The position numbers were made by a program, and so were the translations under genes. The notes below the pieces were generated by a model. It saw only the letters and a list, made by a program, of their open reading frames with translations. It searched no databases and was not told where the DNA came from. Positions 8,720-16,248 of a DNA stretch of 64,000 nucleotides are shown in pieces. This DNA comes from Deltaproteobacteria bacterium (GTDB taxonomy: Bacteria > Desulfobacterota > Desulfomonilia > UBA1062), in the NCBI GenBank assembly GCA_018434685.1, contig JAHDOV010000006.1, positions 1 to 64,000 of the forward strand, written 5' to 3'. The stretch's first letter is position 1. Each line of letters starts with the position of its first letter.

Positions 8720-10669
8720 ATGAAAAAGTCTATGAATTCGTTAGGGATAGCTTTGGCATTTTTTGGGGTCTTTGTCTTCGCTTTCAGCAGCACAGGAGAC
8801 GCTGCCCCATACGTGGGTGATCTCGCCCTGACCGTGCACTCAGGGGGGATCATGTGTGATTATACGCTCGGCGAAGACCCGGAAACCGGCGACAACCTGA
8901 CCGCGGCAACTGCCTGGTATAAAGACGGTGCACCGCTGATGGTTTTGTACCTGCCGTTTGAAGGCGGGTCCATAAATTCCCTTTTGGATTACTCGGGGAA
9001 TGCTAACCCCGTAGAGATCTACGGGGAATGGAGTGACCCTGAATGGAAATCAAACGGAGGGCCTGACGGTTCCGGCGCCTATGAATTTGACGGGAATGAC
9101 GCCTTCGATGCGGGCGACATCTTTCCGATAAAATCCTCGTATACGAAAACAGCCTGGATCTACAAAGAAATACTATATCCGGAGTATCAGTGGAACAACA
9201 TCATCTCGGGCCATTCCCATGACGCGAACAATCATTGCTTCAAGGTGAATCCCGACGGATGCCTGGGCGCCGGCCATAATGCCGGGGTGGTCATGGTATC
9301 CGATCCCGATCCTATCTTGGAAAAAACCTGGTATTTCGTTGCCGTGACCTTTGACTACAGTACAGGTGCCATGCGGCTGTACAAGAATGGCGAACTGGTG
9401 AATTCGGACACGCTCCCGGTGGAGTACTGGGATGTCACCGACCCGGGGGTATACATCGGCAGGATGGAGACATTCTGGATGTGGCAGGGAAAGCTCGACG
9501 ATATCCGCATCTATGATTTTGTGCTCTCTGCCGGACAGATACAGTCCATGTATGAAAACGGCGCGAACGCGATAGCCCCCTCGGAAGTACAGGAGGGAGA
9601 AGAATGGCAGGCAGCGGTGACGCCGTTCTCGACTACCGAGGCAGGCGATACCGTCTTGTCAGCCATTGTTACCATGGGCGATGATGACGCGGATGGCGTG
9701 CCGAACGCCGACGACCTGTGCCCCGATACACCAGCGGGAACAGAAGTGGATGTCAACGGCTGCCCGCGCTCTGAGGATGATCTGGACGGAGATGGCGTAA
9801 GCAACGATGTGGACCTCTGCCCCGATACCCCTATAGGAGAAGAGGCAGATGCCGATGGCTGTTCCGCATCGCAGCGTGACACAGACGGCGACGGTGTGAC
9901 CGACGACCTGGATCTCTGTCCTGGTACGCCCGATGGAGCAGAGGTGGATGCCGATGGGTGTTCCGGGTTGGAGATCGATTCGGATAGTGATGGCGTTCCG
10001 GACTACATGGAACAGGGTCCTGACCCCGAGAACCCTGACCCGGAGTACGATGGAGACGGGGATGGTGTGGCAGACAGCCAGCAGGGCAACGTGGTCTCCT
10101 GCTTCTCCTATGACGATTTGTGCTACATGACGCTTGTCGTAACAGCCCCTGCAGGAGCAACCCTGGCCGGTGTCGAATTCCTGGAACCCCCTGATGCATT
10201 GCCGGACGGGATGACACTCCCTTATGGCAATATCGCCTTTACGATCGAAAACGTAGCCGTAGGCGGGGAAGCAACCGTGGAGGTGCGCCTGCATGATGGC
10301 AAGAACTGTGAAACGTATTACAAATACGGGTTTACCCCGGATAACCAGACCGCTCACTGGTATGAGTTTCTCTACGACGATACCACAAAGATCGGGGCGG
10401 AGGTCGACGGGAATGTGATCACCCTGCACTTTGTCGACGGTGAGATGGGCGACGACGACCTGACGGCTGACGGGGTCATCATGGACGACGGGGCGCCGGC
10501 CAACAAGACCCCGGACATAACCCCTGAGGATACAGGCGGCGGTGGCAGCAGTGGAGGATGCTTCATCTCAACGGTTGCATCCGGTTCTGTCGCCGGCCTG
10601 CAGGTGATGCTGCTCATATCCCTGCTTGGCTCTGTCATCCGTTTCGGGATAAGGCGCGGCAGGAAGTAA
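8720..10669 (+). CDS. Secreted LamG / thrombospondin-3 / choice-of-anchor-U protein
   Basis: A 649-residue exported protein. A signal peptide covers about residues 1-29. A LamG-like concanavalin-type domain spans about 70-280 (FEGGSINSLLDYSGNANPV, GAMRLYKNGELV, GKLDDIRIYD). Four calcium-binding thrombospondin type 3-like repeats follow at about 315-450 (DADGVPNADDLCPDTPAG and variants). The next region, about 455-600, matches the choice-of-anchor-U domain (YYKYGFTPDN, FVDGEMGDDDLTADG). The C-terminus has GGGGSSGGCFIS, a hydrophobic segment and the basic tail RRGRK, which resembles a surface-sorting tail. It is likely a cell-surface adhesion or binding protein. AGGAGGAATTCTT precedes the ATG, and a strong terminator follows. 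Confidence 0.85.
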   Translation: MKKSMNSLGIALAFFGVFVFAFSSTGDAAPYVGDLALTVHSGGIMCDYTLGEDPETGDNLTAATAWYKDGAPLMVLYLPFEGGSINSLLDYSGNANPVEIYGEWSDPEWKSNGGPDGSGAYEFDGNDAFDAGDIFPIKSSYTKTAWIYKEILYPEYQWNNIISGHSHDANNHCFKVNPDGCLGAGHNAGVVMVSDPDPILEKTWYFVAVTFDYSTGAMRLYKNGELVNSDTLPVEYWDVTDPGVYIGRMETFWMWQGKLDDIRIYDFVLSAGQIQSMYENGANAIAPSEVQEGEEWQAAVTPFSTTEAGDTVLSAIVTMGDDDADGVPNADDLCPDTPAGTEVDVNGCPRSEDDLDGDGVSNDVDLCPDTPIGEEADADGCSASQRDTDGDGVTDDLDLCPGTPDGAEVDADGCSGLEIDSDSDGVPDYMEQGPDPENPDPEYDGDGDGVADSQQGNVVSCFSYDDLCYMTLVVTAPAGATLAGVEFLEPPDALPDGMTLPYGNIAFTIENVAVGGEATVEVRLHDGKNCETYYKYGFTPDNQTAHWYEFLYDDTTKIGAEVDGNVITLHFVDGEMGDDDLTADGVIMDDGAPANKTPDITPEDTGGGGSSGGCFISTVASGSVAGLQVMLLISLLGSVIRFGIRRGRK

Positions 10670-10700
10670 GCAGCAAGTGGTGGTAAATGGTCAATGATGA

Positions 10701-10730
10701 AGGCAGGGCCGGCTGGCCCTGCCTTTTTTA
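10701..10730 (+). terminator. Rho-independent terminator
   Basis: GGCAGGGCC and GGCCCTGCC form a perfect 9-bp GC-rich stem with loop GGCT, followed by TTTTTT. It ends the surface-protein gene at 10669. Confidence 0.93.
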
Positions 10731-10739
10731 TGTCTGGAA

Positions 10740-11268
10740 GGCAGAGCGGAACTTGGGGAACATGATTCTAGGCAGGGCGAGCAAGAATACTCGAGATGTC
10801 AGGCAGAAGGGAGAGCGGGACTTGGGGAACAAGATCTCAGGCAGGACGAGCAAGAATACTCGAGATGTCAGGCAGAAGGCAGAACGAGCCGGTTAGCTTA
10901 AGATCTTAGGCAGAAGGGGAAAGATTTCGAACGTCGAATTTCGAATTGCGAAAAGAGAAGACCAGAGCATTGAGGCAACTGAAAGAAAATATTCACCGCA
11001 GTGACGCAGAGAACGCAGAGGAAAAGACTTATTATTTGTCGGGAGACAGCGACAAATAATAGGATCTTCCTTAGAGACAGTGTCTCGTTTCCCGAGTTGT
11101 AGGTCAGTTGTAGGGCAGGCTGTGAGCGAAGCGAGCTGCCTGCCATTATCGGACACCATGACCTTGAGGACGGGTTACTTTGATCCCTCGCCCTGTAGGA
11201 GCGCCTTCAGGCGCGAAAAGAGCTGGATGCACGGCCTAAGCCCGGTCGCGGATGTAACCCGCTCCTAC
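10740..11268. repeat. Composite repeat block
   Basis: Same order as at 7510: AGGCAGAAGG-type filler in which a unit of about 90 bp (GGGACTTGGGGAACA to TACTCGAGATGTC) occurs twice; an AATTTCGAATTGCG tract; a CACCGCAGTGACGCAGAG tract at about 10995; a TTTGTCGGGAGACAGCGACA palindrome; a GTAG palindrome with GGCAGGC arms (11110-11144) placed directly behind a truncated GTAGGTCA copy; and an inverted REP pair at 11195-11268. Confidence 0.8.
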
Positions 11269-11360
11269 AGAGTAAGGCTATGAAAGGTTATCACCTGCAA
11301 TAGACTTTTTCTGATATCATGTTTGGATTAATGGCTGTGGAAAAATTGCAAATGTGTAGC

Positions 11361-11401
11361 GATAACCCGCACGGGGGGATCGTCCCGGCGTGCGGGTTAT
11401 C
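11361..11401 (-). terminator. Stem-loop at the end of the microprotein operon
   Basis: GATAACCCGCACG at 11361-11373 pairs perfectly with CGTGCGGGTTATC at 11389-11401. The stem begins at the stop codon of the 36-residue gene on the minus strand. There is no strong T-run on that side, so it may end or protect the transcript rather than act as a classic terminator. Confidence 0.55.
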
Positions 11402-11511
11402 TAATTTAGAGAGACAGGGGAGGTCTCTTTATGGGCGTTGCGGTTGAGGTAGCGCAGTGCGATGCCGACCACGCTGTGGGTTCCGATGGCGATGAAGGTG
11501 ATAAGCGTCAT
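11401..11511 (-). CDS. 36-residue membrane microprotein
   Basis: A short frame found below the usual length cutoff. It starts MTLITFIAIGTHSVVGIALR and ends with the stop that overlaps the stem-loop. It would have one membrane segment (about residues 2-20) and a basic, polar tail. GGAGG lies 9 bases before the ATG, and the gene follows the AtpZ-like gene with only 3 bases between stop and start, which suggests coupled translation. I recognise no family. Support is from the ribosome site, spacing, hydrophobicity and the stem-loop directly behind it; it remains possible that it is not translated. Confidence 0.5.
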   Translation of the reverse strand: MTLITFIAIGTHSVVGIALRYLNRNAHKETSPVSLN

Positions 11512-11514
11512 GAT

Positions 11515-11739
11515 CTAGCCCCTCCGCTCGATGATGGCTTCCTGGATGAAGCCCTTGAAGCCGAGCACGATGCCGAGGATGAGGAAGAGCAGGGTGAAGT
11601 TGGGGGCCATGTTGAAGAGGCGGTCGAGGTAGAGGCCTGCGTAGAGACCGAGGAAGGTCATGGTGACGAGCACGACGCTGTAGGCGCTGATCCTGGTCAG
11701 CCTGTTTGCCAGCTTGCGTGGGATTCTTTCCTTTTTCAT
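11515..11739 (-). CDS. AtpZ/AtpI family membrane protein
   Basis: A 74-residue protein with two membrane segments (about 14-36 and 45-66). It carries the AtpZ/AtpI pattern GLYAGLYLDRLF followed by a glycine-rich second helix (LILGIVLGFKGF). AtpI/AtpZ proteins are normally coded beside F-type ATP synthase genes and aid assembly of the c-ring or magnesium/calcium entry. No ATP synthase gene is present in this window, so this is an orphan copy. The start MKKERIPRK is preceded by AAGGAGAGAGCC. It lies between two other tiny membrane proteins in a unit with a sigma-54 type promoter. Confidence 0.8.
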   Translation of the reverse strand: MKKERIPRKLANRLTRISAYSVVLVTMTFLGLYAGLYLDRLFNMAPNFTLLFLILGIVLGFKGFIQEAIIERRG

Positions 11740-11771
11740 GGCTCTCTCCTTAGAGTGTCTTCTATCCTGTG

Positions 11772-11948
11772 CTAGAAGAGCTGCATGAGGATCTCTCTGG
11801 CCGGGGCGGTGTTGATGCCCACCAGGGTGACCACGAGGACGAAAACCGCAGTGGCTTCGGCCGGGGTGAGACCGAGAACCCTGTAGGTGAACCTGATGCC
11901 GATGCCGGTCATGAACATGCAACCAAGAACGATCCAAAGTGTTATCAT
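11772..11948 (-). CDS. 58-residue two-helix membrane microprotein
   Basis: The first gene of the three-gene microprotein unit. The chosen start, MITLWIVLGCMFMTG, follows AAGGAGGGCACTCAG, a strong ribosome site; an upstream in-frame ATG has no such site. Two hydrophobic segments are visible, about residues 2-25 and 30-48, separated by LGLTPAEA. The end is short (REILMQLF). No family is recognised. The sigma-54 type promoter lies about 40 bases upstream. Because it precedes an AtpZ-like gene, a role in an ion-translocating membrane complex is possible, but that is only inference. Confidence 0.65.
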   Translation of the reverse strand: MITLWIVLGCMFMTGIGIRFTYRVLGLTPAEATAVFVLVVTLVGINTAPAREILMQLF

Positions 11949-11989
11949 CTGAGTGCCCTCCTTTTTTATCGTGTATCTGTATACCAATA

Positions 11990-12006
11990 GGCAATGAGCG
12001 TGCCAG
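11990..12006 (-). promoter_or_regulatory. Sigma-54 (RpoN) type promoter
   Basis: On the minus strand the sequence is CTGGCACGCTCATTGCC. It matches the sigma-54 consensus TGGCACG-N4-TTGC closely, and the GG and GC doublets are 10 bases apart as required. It lies 41 bases upstream of the ATG of the first microprotein gene, so transcription would start near 11980. This predicts control by an RpoN-dependent activator. Confidence 0.8.
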
Positions 12007-12251
12007 GTTTGATAAATACATAACCTATTGAAATAAGACAGATAAAAAGCAAGCCCTCTTTCACGTTATGACAGGATGGCACGCGGGGGAGGAAAGCGGA
12101 ATTTTCATCCGGTCAAATTGTCAAAGTCAGTGGTTTATCGGCCTCCGGGTCGTGACATTCTGTCAAACTGGCTGATATCCCGGGAAATGCCGGAGCCCTG
12201 CGCCTTGGGTAAGGTCCTGCTGGAATGCCGGAAGAGGCGGCTGGATGCTGG

Positions 12252-13634
12252 CTAGCCCGATATCTCGACGCCCATGTCCCGGTATGCACCAAGGCGGGAG
12301 GTGAAGCTGCTCCTGAGCATGCCGTTGTCATCCACATAGTCGTAGATGAGGGCCTCCTGTTTCCCTTCGGTCACCCTGAGGATTCGCCCGATGTACTGCT
12401 TTACCCGGCCGGTGAACTTCACGGGCGTGGCGAGAAAGATGGAAGAGAGGTGCTTCAGGTCAAACCCTTCACCGATGAGCTGGGCAGTGGCAACGATGAC
12501 ACCGGTGCTTGTGGTGTTGAGGAGCTCGATAATCTCCGAGCGTTTCTGCATGGGCACCGAACCGGTGAGCAGATGCGATTGTATTCCCCTCGACAGGATT
12601 GCCCTATGGAGCTCTTCGCAGTGCGCCACCCTGTCCGAGATGACCAGCGCGATACCGTCGCCGGCAGCGCTGTTTCTTTTCACGACATCGTCCACGATGA
12701 CCCTGTTTCTCTTTCCGTCAGCCACCAGGGCCGAGATCAGATACTGGTATTCATCAGAGTCAAAGTGGTAGGCGCAGCCGGTCTGGCGCAGAACAAGCTG
12801 TGCCTTCATGATCCGGCCCTTTGCCTGGAGCTCCTGGGGCGTTATCCTGTGGACCTGATCGCCGAGGTAGAGATAGATGAGCCTGGTAAGCTTGTCTCTG
12901 CGGTACGGCGTGGCAGAAAGCCCCAGCATGTATGCACTGTCGAGGTTGCCGACAACATCGGTAAAGGTCCGTGCAGGGATATGGTGGCACTCGTCGACGA
13001 TCACGTGCCCTACGAGGGGTTTCACCTCGTCCATGATCCTGTAGAGCGAATTGATGATGGCAATGGTCAAGGGTTTGCCCAGGACAGTATGTCCGTCACC
13101 GATCAGCCCGATATCGTCCTGGCTCATCCCGAGAAATTCAACAGACCGCTTCATCCACTGGTACATGAGCTCCTTGGTATGGACAACGACGAGAGCGGGC
13201 TGTTGCCGTTGGGCGATGATCTTCAGTGCGATAACCGTCTTGCCGGCCCCGGGAGGGGCTTCGAGCACCCCGAACCTGCGGGCTGTCAGATCGTGCACGG
13301 CACCGGCCTGGTACGGGTGAAGCACGGCGGCAAAGGAGAACTCCTGTGGGGCACAGGTGCGCGTGTTGTCCTTGATGGTATGGGGAACGCTCTTCAACAA
13401 GCCTTGGAGGTGATTGATATAACCCCTGGGCAGGAAGAGCACCCCGTTTTTTCTGCTGTAGTAGGTGAGCATCTCGGGCTGGAAGTTTCTGCGTCTGCTC
13501 CTGCCGTAGAGCTCCACCTGCTCCCACTTCGGGTTCGGCAGGGTGAGATCGCTTTCTACGCGCTTGACGATCTCACGGGGAAGATCGGCCTCGAATATCC
13601 GTATGAGGTTGTCTATATGAATGATTGCGGTCAT
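12252..13634 (-). CDS. SF2 DEAD/DEAH-box helicase (XPB/Rad25-like)
   Basis: A 460-residue superfamily 2 helicase. An N-terminal region of about 100 residues precedes the motor. Motif I is APPGAGKT at 126-133, motif II is DECHH from 214, motif III is SATPYR from 240, and the C-terminal lobe has motif V-like ATAQLIGEGFD and motif VI QYIGRILR near 425. The arrangement is that of bacterial XPB/type III restriction-like DEAD/DEAH helicases that act on DNA, but no nuclease domain is present. The start has no clear ribosome site (GGAATCCCCCGGGC). The VOC gene lies 52 bp upstream on the same strand, so co-transcription is possible. A 496-codon frame on the opposite strand is a shadow. Confidence 0.88.
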   Translation of the reverse strand: MTAIIHIDNLIRIFEADLPREIVKRVESDLTLPNPKWEQVELYGRSRRRNFQPEMLTYYSRKNGVLFLPRGYINHLQGLLKSVPHTIKDNTRTCAPQEFSFAAVLHPYQAGAVHDLTARRFGVLEAPPGAGKTVIALKIIAQRQQPALVVVHTKELMYQWMKRSVEFLGMSQDDIGLIGDGHTVLGKPLTIAIINSLYRIMDEVKPLVGHVIVDECHHIPARTFTDVVGNLDSAYMLGLSATPYRRDKLTRLIYLYLGDQVHRITPQELQAKGRIMKAQLVLRQTGCAYHFDSDEYQYLISALVADGKRNRVIVDDVVKRNSAAGDGIALVISDRVAHCEELHRAILSRGIQSHLLTGSVPMQKRSEIIELLNTTSTGVIVATAQLIGEGFDLKHLSSIFLATPVKFTGRVKQYIGRILRVTEGKQEALIYDYVDDNGMLRSSFTSRLGAYRDMGVEISG

Positions 13635-13686
13635 GCCCGGGGGATTCCTTTATCCGGAAACTCAGAGTTGCCCGATTACCCTAACA

Positions 13687-14262
13687 TCAGGAAACTACCT
13701 CCTGGAGGTCTTTGATCAGCTGGGTGATTTCCTGTTTGTCGAGCTCCATCCTCACCTTTCCGCCACCCGGGTGAGCCAGCACCAGCGAACAGCCTGCAGC
13801 GCTGCGCTCCACAAGCCACCTGGTATTGTGGGGCATCTTCACTGCAGGCGTTATCCAGTCGTCGGCATCGAACTGGGCAATCTGGATGAGCACGCCGAAG
13901 GCGTCTTGAGGATGGATGAAGAGCTCTTTCCAGACAGGCCCGTAGTCGTTGAATTCGAAAAACGGGATCCCGTTCTCCTCCAGCAGGTGTCGTGTCTCAT
14001 AGATGTCGGATGTCTGGAGGGTGATGTGATGGACCCCACCGTCTCTGCTCTTGAGAAAGTTCTCCAGGAAACTCCCGGGGCCTGTCGGGGTGAGGAGTTC
14101 GAGCCTGCTCAGATCCCCAAGTGCGAGATTCTGCCAGAGATACTGCATGGGCGCCTCTTTGGCATAGGTGCCGGGCAGGGCACCGAGGATCCGGGTGAAA
14201 AACCTGAAAGCCCCCTCATAATCCTTCACTGCAATGGCAACGTGATCAATCCGTAATATCAT
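13687..14262 (-). CDS. VOC family protein (methylmalonyl-CoA epimerase-like)
   Basis: A 191-residue vicinal oxygen chelate protein. It begins MILRIDHVAIAVKDYEGAF, the first beta-alpha motif with a metal-binding histidine, and has GGVHHITLQTSDI with the second motif and histidine near 95; an acidic ligand is likely in FFEFNDYG or DPFGVLIQ-like positions. The layout resembles methylmalonyl-CoA epimerases and lyase-type VOC proteins, with an additional C-terminal tail of about 50 residues. The ATG at 14262 was chosen because AAAGGAG lies 8 bases away; a GTG two codons upstream is too close to it. The tail looks unusual for an epimerase. Confidence 0.78.
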   Translation of the reverse strand: MILRIDHVAIAVKDYEGAFRFFTRILGALPGTYAKEAPMQYLWQNLALGDLSRLELLTPTGPGSFLENFLKSRDGGVHHITLQTSDIYETRHLLEENGIPFFEFNDYGPVWKELFIHPQDAFGVLIQIAQFDADDWITPAVKMPHNTRWLVERSAAGCSLVLAHPGGGKVRMELDKQEITQLIKDLQEVVS

Positions 14263-14299
14263 GGGCACCGCTCCTTTGGCATGGGTTGGTTATCTCTGT

Positions 14300-14326
14300 G
14301 GTATAAGAAGCGTACGCCGACGTCAA
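14300..14326 (-). promoter_or_regulatory. Candidate sigma-70 type promoter
   Basis: Minus strand TTGACG then 15 bases then TATACC, about 40 bases upstream of the VOC gene. The spacer is short, so support is weak. Confidence 0.3.
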
Positions 14327-14377
14327 ATAGTAAAACAGGAATTAGCCCCCGGGCTTAAGGCCCCAGGTAAACTGAGG

Positions 14378-15661
14378 CTACTTCATCTCGGACAGGATGT
14401 GATTTATCTCCTTGTCGCTGTGGATAATCTCGACGGCCATGCCCGATTCGGTCTTCCTCAGCACGCGTCCCCGCACGTAGAAATACCTGCCGGGTTGATC
14501 TCCGAACAGGTTGGCGCTTACATACTTCCCCTTGCCGGACGGCAGGTCTGTGTCGATGAGCATGCCTCCTTCGCTGATGTTGCTGAGGTGGGCCTTTATC
14601 TCATGATCCTGGCCCTGGGCCTGGTACAACACGTTCAGGTCCACCTGGTGCCGCTCGGACCTTCTCCTGTCGTAGAGCTTTTCTGTCATCCGCAGGTAGT
14701 CGATCTCTTCTGCAAGGGCGTCTTTGATGGGTGTGTAGGTGATGCCGAGCTCCTGTTGTGCCCTGGTGCCCTCGGCAATCATTCCCTCGCGGGCCGTCCG
14801 TGCATAGTCTGCAGCCATGCCAAGAACAGGGGGTTTCCCGGTCAGACCAGCAAACACGGTGAAGAAATGGGCACAGAGCATGGCTACAGAATCCGGCAGG
14901 GTGATCCTCGGGATATACGCTCCGGAGACCGAACTGACCAGCCGGAGAAAATCCCTGGTCTGGAGTCGATGATCCCCGATAAAATAGCGCTGCCCGATGT
15001 TGTCTTGTTTTTCGGCCGCCCGTATGAGTGCCTCGGTAACATCGTTTATATGTGTATAGGTGTGGATGGAGTTCATGAAGGCCTTGGCCGGCATACGGTG
15101 CTGGATGAATCTGCGAATGATGCCGGAGAGGTGATTGGTGCCCACCGCTCCGAGCACTACCGCGGGGTAGCATACCACCAGGGGCAGCATCTTTTTGTGA
15201 TGGAGCCCCCAGGCGACGAGGTCTCCCTCGTATTTCGTACGGGCATACATGCTGAAGCGCTGTGGTCCGATGGTGCTGTCCTCGTTGAACGGACTGTCCG
15301 CCGGTTTGCCGTACACCGCCATGGTGCTGACATGGACAACCTTGGATACGGATGCCTCGAGGGCGCATTCCATCACGTTCCGGGTTCCCTGAACGTTTGT
15401 CTGTGTATAGAGCTGTTTGTCAGGTTCCCAGAATGAGGAGATGCCTGCCAGGTGTATGACCCAGTCACACCCTGCCATTGGCGCGCGCAGGGTGCCCTTG
15501 TCCCTGATGTCTCCGAGAGCAAGCTCCACGCCGAGTTTTTCCAGTTCCCTGATGTTGCTCTGCCTCCTGACGAGGCAGATCGGTTCGTGCTTTGTTTCAA
15601 CCAGACGCCTGAGAAGGTGTGTTCCGATAAAGCCTGTAGCACCGGTAATGAATACCTTCAT
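14378..15661 (-). CDS. SDR-type epimerase fused to a PilZ domain
   Basis: A 427-residue two-domain protein. The N-terminal 300 residues are an extended short-chain dehydrogenase/epimerase with the NAD site ITGATGFIGTHLL at 5-17, DWVIHLAG near 75 and the catalytic YARTK near 150. The C-terminal 96 residues (332-427) are a PilZ domain with RRRSER and NISEGG, the two c-di-GMP contacts (RxxxR and D/NxSxxG). Such a fusion suggests that nucleotide-sugar or polyketide-like modification is controlled by c-di-GMP. The start at 15661 is preferred over an ATG two codons upstream, because AAGGGGGG lies 6 bases before it. A longer frame reaching 15886 has no ribosome site. It is a single gene. Confidence 0.87.
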   Translation of the reverse strand: MKVFITGATGFIGTHLLRRLVETKHEPICLVRRQSNIRELEKLGVELALGDIRDKGTLRAPMAGCDWVIHLAGISSFWEPDKQLYTQTNVQGTRNVMECALEASVSKVVHVSTMAVYGKPADSPFNEDSTIGPQRFSMYARTKYEGDLVAWGLHHKKMLPLVVCYPAVVLGAVGTNHLSGIIRRFIQHRMPAKAFMNSIHTYTHINDVTEALIRAAEKQDNIGQRYFIGDHRLQTRDFLRLVSSVSGAYIPRITLPDSVAMLCAHFFTVFAGLTGKPPVLGMAADYARTAREGMIAEGTRAQQELGITYTPIKDALAEEIDYLRMTEKLYDRRRSERHQVDLNVLYQAQGQDHEIKAHLSNISEGGMLIDTDLPSGKGKYVSANLFGDQPGRYFYVRGRVLRKTESGMAVEIIHSDKEINHILSEMK

Positions 15662-15889
15662 CTTCATCCCCCCTTTTCCGTCTTTCCGACCTGTGCCTGC
15701 ACTTGATCTGTTAAGTCTGCAACTGGCTAGGAATCCATAAGATAACAGGATAAAGAACATGAGTTCACTGTATGGCGATGTCATTGTACAAGAAACAGCT
15801 GTGCTGATGGTACAAGTAATAGCTCCGGGCTGTGAAAAGTCAATGTGCGCACGGGTGATTGCTGTTAGGAGGGCGGGTTTGTACAAGGG

Positions 15890-16225
15890 TAGGGCATTAG
15901 GCGCTGGGCACTAGGCGCTAGGGAAAAACGTTGTACATGGATTCCTATACCTGGAAGAATGACCGCAAAAGCGGGAATAGCAGGAGAAAACTACTGTAGG
16001 AGCGGCTTCAGCCGCGACCGGGCATAAGGTACGCTTCCAGTCAGAAGGAAAAAGGCATAGGAAAAGAAACAACAGAAAAGATATTCACTGCAGTGACGCA
16101 GAGGCCGCAGAGAAAAAGACCTATGATTTGTCGGGAGACGGCGACAAATTATAGGATATCCGTTGTGAATAAGGTTGTTATTTCAGAGTCGTAGGGCAGG
16201 TTGCGAGCGCAGCGAGCTACCTGAC
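15890..16225. repeat. Composite repeat block
   Basis: Contains GGGCACTAGGCGCTAGGG filler (about 15900), a single GTAG REP at 15996-16018, a CACTGCAGTGACGCAGAG tract (about 16087), a TTTGTCGGGAGACGGCGACA palindrome (about 16127) and a GTAG palindrome at 16191-16225. Together with 15662-15889, where nothing is recognised, it fills the gap before the MBL gene. Confidence 0.75.
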
Positions 16226-16248
16226 GAATAAGACTGTCTTCATGGAAA

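Noticed and set aside
11515-12021. 168-codon frame on the minus strand spanning the microproteins
   Set aside because: It runs across the ribosome site of the AtpZ-like gene; only its last 74 codons (from 11739) carry a family pattern and a proper start.
12225-13715. 496-codon open frame on the plus strand
   Set aside because: It lies opposite the clear SF2 helicase with all its motifs; it has no domain and no ribosome site. It is a frame shadow.
14261-15436. 391-codon open frame on the plus strand
   Set aside because: Opposite the SDR-PilZ gene, whose motifs are unmistakable.
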